Below are positions 16,186 through 24,454 of a stretch of DNA of 40,239 nucleotides, piece after piece. Origin of the DNA: Streptomyces griseus (GTDB taxonomy: Bacteria > Actinomycetota > Actinomycetes > Streptomycetales > Streptomycetaceae); the NCBI GenBank assembly GCA_002154345.1, contig MUNB01000023.1, positions 1-40,239 of the forward strand. The letters are read 5' to 3'. The notes under the pieces were generated by a model. That model did not search any database and was not told the origin of the DNA. It was given only the letters and a program-made list of their open reading frames with translations. Within the stretch, counting starts at the first letter, position 1, and every line of letters starts with the position of its first letter. The translations under genes were made by a program, and so were the position numbers.

Positions 16186-18207
16186 ATGCCGCGCACCCTG
16201 CCGCACCACCCGCGCATACCCGCGCCCCCGGCCAGGTCCGTCCTCGGCGACGCGGCGCTGTGGACCGTGCTCGCCGCCGCGACGGGTTACGGGTTCCGGG
16301 ACGCGGCCGAGCCGTCGCCGTTCCTGGACCTGTTCCTCCCTCTGGCGGTCCTGGCGGTGGCGGTGCCGCTGTCCCGCCGCCGCCCGGGCACCGCGGTCGT
16401 CCTCGTCAACGGGCTGTGCGCGCTGGGCCTGGCCGGCTCCACGACCCCCGCCAACGCCCAGGTCCTGTCGCTGGCGGCCCTGAGCTGCCTGCTGGGAGCC
16501 CGGGTCGCCGCGGCCCGGGGCCCGCTCCTGGTACTCGTCGGCTGCCTCGCGGTCGATGTCGCGGCGTGCGCCGTGCTGCGGGTGCCGCCCGTGTGGTGGT
16601 TCTACACGCTGACCGTGCTGCCCGCCGCCCTTCTGCTGCCGTGGCTGGCCGGACGGCACCGGCGAGGCCGACGCGAACTCGTACGGGAGGGCTGGCGGCT
16701 GGCCCGACGCCTGGAGGAGCGGCAGCACCTGGTCGCGGAGCGGGCGCGGCTGGCCGAACGGGCGGACATCGCGGCCGACATGCACGATTCGCTCGGCCAC
16801 GCCCTGAGCCTGGTCGCCCTGCGCGCCGGAGCCCTGGAACTCTCCCCGGACCTCACCGACCGCGACCGCACCGACCTGGCCGAGCTGCGCGGAACGATCG
16901 CGGACGCCGTGGAACAGCTGAGGGAAACGGTGGCGGTCCTGCACGACCCACCGGAACCAGAACCGGCAACAGACACGGGCACAGACAAAGACAAAGACAC
17001 AGACGCAGGTACAGGTACGGGTACGGGACCGCCCCCGCCCTCCTCCCAGGACACCGTGGAGGACCTCCTGGGACGGGCGGTCGCCTTCGGCGTACCGGTC
17101 CGGTGGGAGCGGCACGGAGCGGCGCCCGCACTGTCCCCCCTGGTCGAACGCGGGATGTACCGGGTCGTGCAGGAGGCCCTCACCAACGCCGTGAAGCACG
17201 CGCCGGGCCGGCAGATCCGGGTACGGATCACCCACCGGGCCGACCGTACGCACGTGAGCGTCGTGAACGCCGCCGCCCCGACGCCCGACGGGCCGGCGCG
17301 CACGGAGGCAGGATCCGAGGCGTCCGGCGTCGGCGGAAGGGGGCTGACGGGCCTTCGGGAGCGAGTGGCGGTCCTCGGCGGCACGTTGCGGACCGGCCCG
17401 TACGAGGACGGGTTCCGCGTCACCGCAGCCCTACCGCACCAGATCACGGCCCGCAGCAGCAGAAGCGTTCCCGACCCACGCCCACGCCCACACACGGACA
17501 CGGACAGGGAGCCGGGCAGGGATCAGGACACCACCCCGGAGTCCGCCAGGCGGCTGGCCGACGTACGGCGTGCCGCCCGCCGTAGGTCCGTGGCGGCGGC
17601 CGTGGCGCCCGTAGTGGCCGCCGCTTTCTTCGTACCCGCCGCCGTCTACCTGGCCTGGCAACTGACCACGAGCGCCCTGCCACCGTCCCGGTTCGACGAG
17701 CTGACCACGGGCCGGCCACGCGCCGAACTGGCCGCCCTGCTGCCGGCCCGCCCTTACCCCTACCCGCCCGACCACGCCCGTTCCGCACCCCGGCCGCCCG
17801 GCACGACCTGCGCGTTCTACCGCTCCGGCCGCGACTTGCTGGACGAGGTCGACCTGTACCGTCTCTGCTGGTCCGGTGACACGTTGGCCGCGAAGGACAC
17901 GATGCCCGCGAGCTCATCGTCGGCGAACGCGTCGCTGGAACACTCGATACCTGTCCTGGATCCCTCCGCACCATCACCGGGAGAACCGATGACCGTGAGC
18001 AAGAACATCAACAACCCCGTGGGCCAGGGCGGCGGCCAGCGCAAGCGGCAGTCCCGCGCCGAACGCCAGAACAACGGCCCGCACCGCAACCTCGACCGTC
18101 AGGGTGCTGCCGAGCAGAAGGCGGAACTGGTGCGCAAGATGCGCGAGAAGGCGGCCGCGGCCGGAGGCGCCGCCGGACAGACGGGCGACGACACCACCCG
18201 GAACTGA
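16186..18207 (+). CDS. NarL-type sensor histidine kinase, reading frame running on into DUF6243
   Basis: Sensor kinase with about five N-terminal membrane helices (residues 20-160). The HisKA_3 dimerisation helix has the phospho-acceptor H200 in DMHDSLGHAL, and the HATPase domain has N334 in EALTNAVKHA and glycine loop GVGGRGLTGL. The linker near residues 262-286 is simple-sequence Thr/Asp/Gly. After the ATPase come a further membrane helix (about 466-492) and an extracytoplasmic domain with two Cys, a C-terminal extension also seen in some Streptomyces kinases. No stop occurs before 18207, so the 673-aa frame includes the separate DUF6243 gene. The kinase proper probably ends near residue 595. 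Cognate partner is the divergent response regulator. Confidence 0.85.
   Translation: MPRTLPHHPRIPAPPARSVLGDAALWTVLAAATGYGFRDAAEPSPFLDLFLPLAVLAVAVPLSRRRPGTAVVLVNGLCALGLAGSTTPANAQVLSLAALSCLLGARVAAARGPLLVLVGCLAVDVAACAVLRVPPVWWFYTLTVLPAALLLPWLAGRHRRGRRELVREGWRLARRLEERQHLVAERARLAERADIAADMHDSLGHALSLVALRAGALELSPDLTDRDRTDLAELRGTIADAVEQLRETVAVLHDPPEPEPATDTGTDKDKDTDAGTGTGTGPPPPSSQDTVEDLLGRAVAFGVPVRWERHGAAPALSPLVERGMYRVVQEALTNAVKHAPGRQIRVRITHRADRTHVSVVNAAAPTPDGPARTEAGSEASGVGGRGLTGLRERVAVLGGTLRTGPYEDGFRVTAALPHQITARSSRSVPDPRPRPHTDTDREPGRDQDTTPESARRLADVRRAARRRSVAAAVAPVVAAAFFVPAAVYLAWQLTTSALPPSRFDELTTGRPRAELAALLPARPYPYPPDHARSAPRPPGTTCAFYRSGRDLLDEVDLYRLCWSGDTLAAKDTMPASSSSANASLEHSIPVLDPSAPSPGEPMTVSKNINNPVGQGGGQRKRQSRAERQNNGPHRNLDRQGAAEQKAELVRKMREKAAAAGGAAGQTGDDTTRN
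17989..18207 (+). CDS. DUF6243 family small protein, 72 aa
   Basis: MTVSKNINNPVGQGGGQRKR opens a short, basic, Gln/Arg/Lys-rich protein that I recognise as the Streptomyces DUF6243 type; function unknown. ATG 17989 is preceded by GGGAGA at 6 nt, a strong independent ribosome-binding site. That supports it as its own gene although it is in frame with the histidine kinase. The ~27 residues before it in the long frame look like translated spacer. It is followed by a 73-bp convergent gap. Confidence 0.75.
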   Translation: MTVSKNINNPVGQGGGQRKRQSRAERQNNGPHRNLDRQGAAEQKAELVRKMREKAAAAGGAAGQTGDDTTRN

Positions 18208-18280
18208 CGCGGATCCGACGCACCTGCCGCGACGTCCGGAGGGCGATTTCCAGCGGTCCGGAGGGCCGGCGAGGGCGCGG

Positions 18281-19552
18281 TCAGAACCAGTGCAGACAGT
18301 GAGGGGCGCGCTCGGCACGGAAGAGGGCGTCGGCCAGGGCGGCCGCGCCCGGGCGGTGGGCCCGGATGTGCCCGGCCCGTACCAGCGTGCTCGGGGCGGT
18401 GCCGCCGAGGTAGACCGAGCCCAGGTCGCCGACGTCCAGGGACAGGTCGGGCTCCCGGTCCGTCGGGACGCAGTCGGCCTGACCGTCCCGGACGGTCAGC
18501 AGGTAGCGGCCGCGTTCGCCGAGGAACGGGTCCTCGACGTCGAGGACCAGCTCGCCGTCCATGAACCAGCCGCGCGCGGTGAGCGCACCCGGGACGTCCA
18601 GCAGCCGCACCCAGAGCCAGTCGGTGTGGCCGCCCACCTCGCCGGCGCGGAAGTCCGCGAGCTGCCGGCGCAACGGGTGCTCGGGCGGGACATGCTTGAA
18701 CACGACCTGGGAGACCAGATCGTGTTCGAGAGCGAACCGGGCCAGGGCGGTGAAGACGGTGTCGTCGGTGGTGATGGTCTCGTCGACCGTCAGGGTGCCG
18801 GACTCGATCGAGTAGCTCGCGTACCCGTCCGGGACGCCGTCGGCATTCCGGTGGACGGCGATGTAGCGCGGCGCCGGCGAGATCGGCGGCTGCCCCGCGC
18901 GCACGTCCCACCAGCGGTGCGGCCGGGACAACGCGCCGGGCTGGGCACGGCGGTACCGGTCGTAGACCTCTTCCAGGATCTCGCCGCACGTGTCACGCCG
19001 CAGCACCTCGACCGAGCCGCTGCCCACACCGTCCGCCGATGCCGATGCCGATGCCGATGCCGATGCCGATGCCGATGCCGGTGCGCCGGACAGGCCGCGC
19101 GCCCGGGGCGCGGCGAGGGCGGCCCGGTGTCGCGGCACCGTCAGCCGCGCCGTGTAGGTCGCCGGGCCGTAGCCGAACCTGCCGTAGATCGGAGCCTCGG
19201 AGGCCAGCAGCACGGCCAGGAACTCCCCGCGGGCCCGCACGTCGCCGAGCTGGTGCCGCATCATCGCGCTGAGCACACCCTGGCGCCGGTGCGAGGGCAG
19301 GACGCCGACGGAGGTCACCCCCGAGACCGGGACGACGGCCTCACCGGGCAGGGTGAGCTCGAAGGCGTACGCCCCGGCGGTGCCGACGGGCCGCCCGTCC
19401 GCCGTCAGGGCAAGCAGACACCGCTCCATTTCGAGCGCCGACCACCACAGCCCGCCGCCCTCGACGGGTGTCTCCGGGAAGTGCCCGAACGCGGCATGGA
19501 CCGTGTCGACGTAGACGTCGAGGTCCTCGTCTGTCGTGGAACGGATCTTCAT
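18281..19552 (-). CDS. Eis-like GNAT N-acetyltransferase
   Basis: 423-aa enhanced-intracellular-survival type acetyltransferase, a family that acetylates amines of aminoglycosides or lysines. Two GNAT lobes are followed by an SCP2-like domain. VGVLPSHRRQGVLSAMM is the acetyl-CoA pyrophosphate loop, IYGRFGYG contains the Tyr used as general acid in Eis, and the protein ends in aromatic HWF, matching the Eis C-terminal carboxylate that reaches the active site. ATG 19552 begins at the conserved MKIRSTTDED, with GAGGAGG 12 nt before. The inter-domain linker contains a (Ser-Ala) run from a 6-bp microsatellite. Substrate unknown. Confidence 0.88.
   Translation of the reverse strand: MKIRSTTDEDLDVYVDTVHAAFGHFPETPVEGGGLWWSALEMERCLLALTADGRPVGTAGAYAFELTLPGEAVVPVSGVTSVGVLPSHRRQGVLSAMMRHQLGDVRARGEFLAVLLASEAPIYGRFGYGPATYTARLTVPRHRAALAAPRARGLSGAPASASASASASASASADGVGSGSVEVLRRDTCGEILEEVYDRYRRAQPGALSRPHRWWDVRAGQPPISPAPRYIAVHRNADGVPDGYASYSIESGTLTVDETITTDDTVFTALARFALEHDLVSQVVFKHVPPEHPLRRQLADFRAGEVGGHTDWLWVRLLDVPGALTARGWFMDGELVLDVEDPFLGERGRYLLTVRDGQADCVPTDREPDLSLDVGDLGSVYLGGTAPSTLVRAGHIRAHRPGAAALADALFRAERAPHCLHWF
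19035..19076. repeat. GCCGAT hexanucleotide microsatellite (7 copies) inside the acetyltransferase gene
   Basis: Seven perfect GCCGAT units followed by GCCGGT. On the coding (minus) strand they encode alternating Ser-Ala in a linker. Unit length is a multiple of three, so gain or loss of units changes linker length without frameshift. Confidence 0.95.
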
Positions 19553-19844
19553 CGCTGAGGCGACCTCCTCGGTTTCGCCCCGTGGCCGGGGCAAGCGCAT
19601 TATGGCTCGGGCACCGGACGGCCCGCTGTGCGCGGGCCCCCACCCACTCCGCCCTGGGGCGGTCCGGTAGCCGCGCGGTCTCGAAGCCGAGGGTGACCGA
19701 GATGCCCCGTTCGTCCACGTGCACGTAGTGCAGCGGGCAGGAGGCCGCGAGCCGAGGCCCGTACAACCAACCGGCCTCCTCCCCGGTCTTGCTCGGCGAC
19801 GCCCGATGATCGACATCGGTCGCCGGACAGGACTGAAGGACTTG

Positions 19845-22256
19845 ATGAACCCAGCCAGACGCATGACCGCCACCGCCTTGGTTCTGGCCACGGCCGGCGG
19901 AGTGCTCTACGCCACCGCCGTACCCGCATCCGCGGCGGCGAACTGTACTTCCCCCGTCTTCAAGCGGCAGTTCTTCGCGAACACCACGTTCTCGGGCACA
20001 CCCAAGAAGACGGACTGCGACTCCGCGATCGACCAGAACTGGGGCACGCGCGCGCCCGTCTCCGGCGTACCGTCCGACAACTTCGGCGTGCGCTGGTCGG
20101 TGACGCGTGACTTCGGCTCCGGTGGCCCCTTTACGTTCACGGCCTCCGCCCAGGACGGCATGCGGGTCTACCTCGACGGCGTCCGCAAGATCAACGTCTG
20201 GAAGAACGGCTCCGCCACCGTCAAGAAGACGGTCAACGTGACGATCCCCAAGGGCAAGCACACGCTCCGCTTCGACTACGTCAACTGGACGGGTGCCGCG
20301 AAGGTGAAGTTCGCCTACACGCCGCGCACCTCCGCCGCCCACGACAAGGTCAAGCCCCTCGCCCCGACGGGCGCGGCCGTTTCGTACAACTCCACCACCG
20401 GCGCGGCCAGGTTCACCTGGACCAGGAACAAGGAGATGGACCTGGCGAACTACCGGGTCTACCGGCGGCTGAAGGGCACGCCGTACGGAAGCAAGCAGCT
20501 CGCGACGACCACCGCCACGTCGTACACCGACAGTTCGCTGCCCAGGACCGGCGCGGCCTACTACTACGAGGTGCGGGCCGTCGACAAGGCGGGCCGTGTC
20601 TCCGGCGGCAGCGCCGACAAGCTCGTCACCACGATCGACAGGACGCCGCCCGCCGCGCCCTTCCTCGAATGGGACTCCTGCCCGGCCGACCAGCCCTACG
20701 CGGCGCCGGAGCTGGTCACCACGGCGCAGAACGCCGCCGACATCGTCCGGTACGAGATGCAGCGGCTCGACGCCGCGACGAAGAGCTGGAGCACGATCTA
20801 CTCCGGCACCAAGGGCGCGATCTGCGACACCGGCTACCGGGCCGACGGCAGCAAGGTCACCTACCGGGGCCGGGCGCGGGACGCCGCCGGGAACTGGTCG
20901 GCGTACTCGGCCGCCACCACGTTCACCACCCCCGACCTGACCCCGCCCGCCGCCGTCACGAAGCTCCGGGCCGAGTACCGGTCGGGCGTACCGCATCTGG
21001 TGTGGTCGCCCGTCACCGACGCCGCCTCGTACCAGGTCCTCCAGTACGACCCGGCGATCGGCGGCTACATCGACGCCCGTCCCGCGGGGACCCCCGCCAC
21101 CCGCACCGACGTGGTGCCGCGCCAGTCGACCGCCGTCGCCGACAGCTACCGGTACGCGGTGCGCGCGGTGGACGCCAGGGGCAACGCCGCGGCGCCGGTG
21201 GAGATCACGCTGAAGATGGCCGACCGGCCGGAGGCGATCGCCGCGTTCACAACCACGGCCAAGAGTTTCGACGAGGGCGTGATGGTCGTGTGGAGCAGCG
21301 TCGACCCGTGGACGGTCGACGAACGCCCCCTCCCGACCTACCAGATCATCCGCACCGACACCGCGACCGGCGAGACCGACATCGTCGACCAGTGCAAGCC
21401 GTTCACTTCGGTGGACCAGCCGCTGACCGGCCCGGACACGTACTGGACCTGGGCGGACGACGACGCTCCCCTGTCCGCCCGCAAGCAGATCAACGGCAGC
21501 TGCTGGGACGTCCAGGGGAAGTCGGAGACCACGTACACGTACCGAGTCGTGACGACCGACCGTCACGGACGCACGTCGCAGCCCGGCCCGCCCGCCAGGG
21601 CGACCACCCCGGACACCCAGCGCCCCGCCCCGGTCCAGAACCTGACCGCGGAACGCGTCCCGCTCGGCGTCCGGCTGACCTGGACACCGCCGGCCGACAC
21701 CGACGTACGCGGCTACCACGTATGGCAGGGCGTCACCGACCCGGACAGCGGTGAGACGGTCTGGAAGGAGAACTGCTGGTTCGGCAGCTCCCTGGCCGAC
21801 ACCGAAATCCTCTGCCCGACCATTCCCGACGGCGCCACCCACGTCTACAAGGTGGCAGCCACGGACGACCGCCTCCTGCATGACGACATCCCACTCGACG
21901 TCCTCCACCCCGCCGAAATCTCGGTCGCCCTGCCGGACACCCGCCCGCCGGGCTGGACGGAGACCGAGGTCCGTGAGGACCAGTACCCGGAGCTGTACGT
22001 CGGCTGCTCCGCAAGCTCCGGCCTCGGAGACTGCTCCCGCTTCACGAGCTACCGCGTGGAACGCTGGGACCCCGCCACCGCCTCGTACGCCACCCTGACG
22101 GAGGGCACGGTGGGCGACGCGGCGTACTTCATGGACACGACGGTCCACGAGGACCGGCTCGGCCTGTACTACTACCGCGTCGTACGCCTCGACGCGTCAG
22201 GCGCGGCGGCCGCGACGCGATCCACGGCGTACGGCATCTGGGACTCCTGGCTCTGA
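19845..22256 (+). CDS. Secreted PA14/fibronectin type III repeat protein
   Basis: 803-aa secreted protein. A Sec signal peptide covers residues 1-31 (ending VPASAAA). A PA14-like beta domain with YLDGVRKINVWKN and a Cys pair lies at about 34-160. The rest is a chain of about six fibronectin-III-like modules, recognised by recurrent YRVYRR, YYYEVRAVDKAGR and RTPPAAP joints. No catalytic domain or sortase signal is seen, so it is a free extracellular binding or scaffolding protein, perhaps for carbohydrate (inferred from PA14). ATG 19845 has AAGGA 4 nt upstream; earlier starts lack a site. It is divergent from the acetyltransferase and ends just before a strong terminator. Confidence 0.85.
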   Translation: MNPARRMTATALVLATAGGVLYATAVPASAAANCTSPVFKRQFFANTTFSGTPKKTDCDSAIDQNWGTRAPVSGVPSDNFGVRWSVTRDFGSGGPFTFTASAQDGMRVYLDGVRKINVWKNGSATVKKTVNVTIPKGKHTLRFDYVNWTGAAKVKFAYTPRTSAAHDKVKPLAPTGAAVSYNSTTGAARFTWTRNKEMDLANYRVYRRLKGTPYGSKQLATTTATSYTDSSLPRTGAAYYYEVRAVDKAGRVSGGSADKLVTTIDRTPPAAPFLEWDSCPADQPYAAPELVTTAQNAADIVRYEMQRLDAATKSWSTIYSGTKGAICDTGYRADGSKVTYRGRARDAAGNWSAYSAATTFTTPDLTPPAAVTKLRAEYRSGVPHLVWSPVTDAASYQVLQYDPAIGGYIDARPAGTPATRTDVVPRQSTAVADSYRYAVRAVDARGNAAAPVEITLKMADRPEAIAAFTTTAKSFDEGVMVVWSSVDPWTVDERPLPTYQIIRTDTATGETDIVDQCKPFTSVDQPLTGPDTYWTWADDDAPLSARKQINGSCWDVQGKSETTYTYRVVTTDRHGRTSQPGPPARATTPDTQRPAPVQNLTAERVPLGVRLTWTPPADTDVRGYHVWQGVTDPDSGETVWKENCWFGSSLADTEILCPTIPDGATHVYKVAATDDRLLHDDIPLDVLHPAEISVALPDTRPPGWTETEVREDQYPELYVGCSASSGLGDCSRFTSYRVERWDPATASYATLTEGTVGDAAYFMDTTVHEDRLGLYYYRVVRLDASGAAAATRSTAYGIWDSWL

Positions 22257-22283
22257 CCGGAGGCAGGACAAGGGCAAGGACAA

Positions 22284-22319
22284 GGGGAGGGGAACGAAGA
22301 AGTCTTCGTTCCCCTCCCC
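22284..22319 (+). terminator. Strong hairpin terminator after the PA14/FN3 gene
   Basis: 17-bp perfect arms (22284-22300 and 22303-22319) around a 2-nt centre, 27 bp after the stop. There is no U tract, as usual in Streptomyces. Confidence 0.85.
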
Positions 22320-22420
22320 ACATGCGGCCGACGAACGGCTCGACCGGCCGCAGGACTTCGACGGGAGAGGCGCTTAGCGGCGACCCTGAAGTGACGGAGA
22401 AGGCGAGGCCCTGACACGCC

Positions 22421-22660
22421 TCACTGCGGTGCTTCGCCTGCCACCCGGGCCTCATGCAGTGCGAGAAGCTCGCCGAGGTCATTGGCGATCATGACCTGGG
22501 CGAGGCGGCCGGCGATGGCCACGACCTGCGGCCAACTGGCGGCTCGTAGGTATTCCGCGTCGGTTTCGTGCGAGGTCTCTGCCTCGGCGGTGCCGAGCGC
22601 GGCACCCAGCTGCCGCAGCGGCCGCTCAGAGGTGACCGTCCAAGAACTGTCGTACCTCAT
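22421..22660 (-). CDS. Small hypothetical protein, 79 aa
   Basis: Not recognised. An acidic, helical protein (residues 20-75 rich in Ala, Leu, Glu), with the well-formed helix WPQVVAIAGRLAQVMIANDL. It starts at ATG 22660 inside the 3' end of the thioredoxin-like gene, overlapping it by 35 bp in another frame, so the two are probably co-transcribed and coupled. The first 12 residues come from the overlap, so the start is not certain. Confidence 0.55.
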   Translation of the reverse strand: MRYDSSWTVTSERPLRQLGAALGTAEAETSHETDAEYLRAASWPQVVAIAGRLAQVMIANDLGELLALHEARVAGEAPQ

Positions 22661-22964
22661 CGCCGGTCATGGGACCCGTGCTGTGCGCTACTGCCGCTCC
22701 CTCCTTCAGCAGGAGGCAGGACGGGGCTCCGGTGATCCCGTATCGCTCGGTTGCCGCCGGGCAACGCGTGATGTCGGTGCGGACGGCCGTCAGGCGACCC
22801 GTGTAGGCGGCGGCGATGTCGCCCACGACGACGTCCATCACCCGGCAGGGCTCGATTGCCTTGGGCCATGCCCCGGTGAAGTATGCGAGAACCGGAACCT
22901 TGCTTCTCCCGAGGATGAAATCGAACTCCGCGTCCTCACGAGGTCGGTGAACCAGTTTTGTCAT
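22626..22964 (-). CDS. Thioredoxin-fold protein with altered active site
   Basis: 112 aa with the thioredoxin framework: the central strand VPVLAYFTGAW, a helix after the active-site position, a VRTDITRCPAATERYGI block as in thioredoxin's partner strand, and the cis-Pro loop ITGAPSCLLLKEG. The usual WCGPC is replaced by W33-PKAIEP-C40, so the first Cys is lost and three residues are inserted. Extra Cys are at 68 and 83. It may be a monothiol or non-redox member. ATG 22964 is chosen; the longer frame upstream is low-complexity. It overlaps the small downstream gene. Thiol chemistry is uncertain. Confidence 0.7.
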   Translation of the reverse strand: MTKLVHRPREDAEFDFILGRSKVPVLAYFTGAWPKAIEPCRVMDVVVGDIAAAYTGRLTAVRTDITRCPAATERYGITGAPSCLLLKEGAAVAHSTGPMTGDEVRQFLDGHL

Positions 22965-23227
22965 GGGAGCTGCTGACCTCACGTTCGTACTCCATCCCAT
23001 CATCCCCCGCACGGTGTGCCAGGTCGGCCCTGGCCGGTCGTCCGGCCGGCTGCCGGGAGGGAGGTGGGTGTACGGGCCGCCGCAGGACGGCGGTGGCCCC
23101 TGGGACGAGCGGCCCGGCCCCTTGTCACGACGACCGGAAAGCCGTTCTCCAGGGGCACAGCGGCATGGCACCGGGAACGAGCACGATCTCCGGACGCTCG
23201 CGGACGCGGCGGTGGACGGGTGACGCG

Positions 23228-24367
23228 TCAGCGGGCCCGGAGGCCGACCGCCAGCGTCAGTTCAAGGACCCGGTGCGGTGAGGCGAGATCGGGAAACAGC
23301 TCCCGCAGCTGCGACATCCGGTATCGGACCGTCTGGGGGTGGACGAACAACGCCGCCGCGACCTCGTCCCGTCTGCCCTGGTGCAGCAGCCACGCCCGCA
23401 AGGTCTCCTCCAGCCGTCGCGCGGTTGCGGCAGGCAGGGTCCGCAACGGTGCGAGGGCTCGGGCGCGCAGGTCGGCGAACGCGTCCGCGTCGGCGCTGAG
23501 CACCAGGTCGGGCAGGTGGTCCTCGGTGTCGCGAATGTCAGAGGAAAGGGAGCGCGCGCGTAGGGCTCGTGCGTACGAGGCGGACGCGTGGGTCCATGGC
23601 CGGGCCGGGCCGACCACGGCGGCGCGGTCGGTCAGCTGCCGTACGAGGCGTGATCGGTCGGCATCGGGGACGAGGAGCACACCGGTGTCATCCGGCAGAT
23701 CGTCGAGGACGAGGGTGTTCGGGTCGAGTGTCCGGTAGGCGGGCCGGGCCTGGGCGGCGGGCAGCAGGACGGCGGTCAGTGAGACCGGAGGCTGCCACCT
23801 GGCCCGTTGGCCGGAGGCCAGCAGCACATCCGGGCTCGCGCCGGCGAGGAGGTCGCGGGCCAGGTGTTCCAGGTGGCGCTCGTGGGCTCTGCCCCGGGCG
23901 GCCAGTTCGTCGGCGTGGCCCGCGGCGCTCGCGGCGGAGAGCTCGTCGATGTAGGCGAAGGTCAGCTCGGCGAACTTCGCGACCTCGGCGGCGGGCAGAC
24001 CCGCGGGTACGGCACCCGCTGCCAGACATCGCCAGGCGACCCGGGCGCCGACGCGGTAGGCGCTGAGCAGGGCGTCCATCGAACGGCCGTCGCGCACCTC
24101 GCCGCGGCCCAGCTCATAGGCGGCGTCCCCGGCGTCGCCGCCCGTGGCGCTCCCGCTCGCAAGGTCCAGGTAGTGCCCCAGGGCGGTGCGGACGGCCCTG
24201 CGGATGGTGGCGCCCATGCGGCCCGACAAGGCACGGGCGTAGGGAGGAACCTCGTCGATGATCGCCTGGACGACTTCGTCGGCGGTGGTCTTCAGCGCGG
24301 CCCGAAGGGCGGTGACCGTCGTCTCATCCAGGGTCAGTTCGCTGGCCCTCCGGATTGCATAGCTCAT
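23228..24367 (-). CDS. PucR-family helix-turn-helix regulator
   Basis: 379-aa regulator with an N-terminal helical sensory region (about 1-160), a degenerate GGDEF-like middle, and the C-terminal PucR HTH (LLHQGRRDEVAAALFVHPQT then VRYRMSQLRELF). ATG 24367 (MSYAIRRA) is chosen with AGGGA about 9 nt upstream; a TTG at 24388 is in frame but has no better site. It is divergent by 87 bp from the ferredoxin-reductase/desaturase pair, the arrangement known for PucR-type regulators controlling membrane-lipid desaturation genes. It likely controls that operon, with an inverted repeat (24372-24388) as candidate operator. Confidence 0.87.
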   Translation of the reverse strand: MSYAIRRASELTLDETTVTALRAALKTTADEVVQAIIDEVPPYARALSGRMGATIRRAVRTALGHYLDLASGSATGGDAGDAAYELGRGEVRDGRSMDALLSAYRVGARVAWRCLAAGAVPAGLPAAEVAKFAELTFAYIDELSAASAAGHADELAARGRAHERHLEHLARDLLAGASPDVLLASGQRARWQPPVSLTAVLLPAAQARPAYRTLDPNTLVLDDLPDDTGVLLVPDADRSRLVRQLTDRAAVVGPARPWTHASASYARALRARSLSSDIRDTEDHLPDLVLSADADAFADLRARALAPLRTLPAATARRLEETLRAWLLHQGRRDEVAAALFVHPQTVRYRMSQLRELFPDLASPHRVLELTLAVGLRAR

Positions 24368-24371
24368 TGTT

Positions 24372-24388
24372 TTGTTCCCTGCGAACAA
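24372..24388. promoter_or_regulatory. Inverted repeat in the pucR/desaturase divergent spacer
   Basis: TTGTTC-CCTGC-GAACAA, perfect 6-bp arms, 4 bp before the pucR start. A weaker GACCA/TGGTC pair (24396-24400, 24414-24418) lies in the middle of the spacer. Both are candidates for PucR binding; not proved. Confidence 0.45.
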
Positions 24389-24454
24389 TTCGGCCGACCA
24401 GATTTACATCCTGTGGTCAGGACTTTACGCCTGGAGGCGCAGCAAGCTGGAGAC

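Noticed and set aside
19341-22148. 935-codon minus-strand frame opposite the PA14/FN3 gene
   Set aside because: Antisense shadow; the plus frame has a signal peptide and FN3 motifs.
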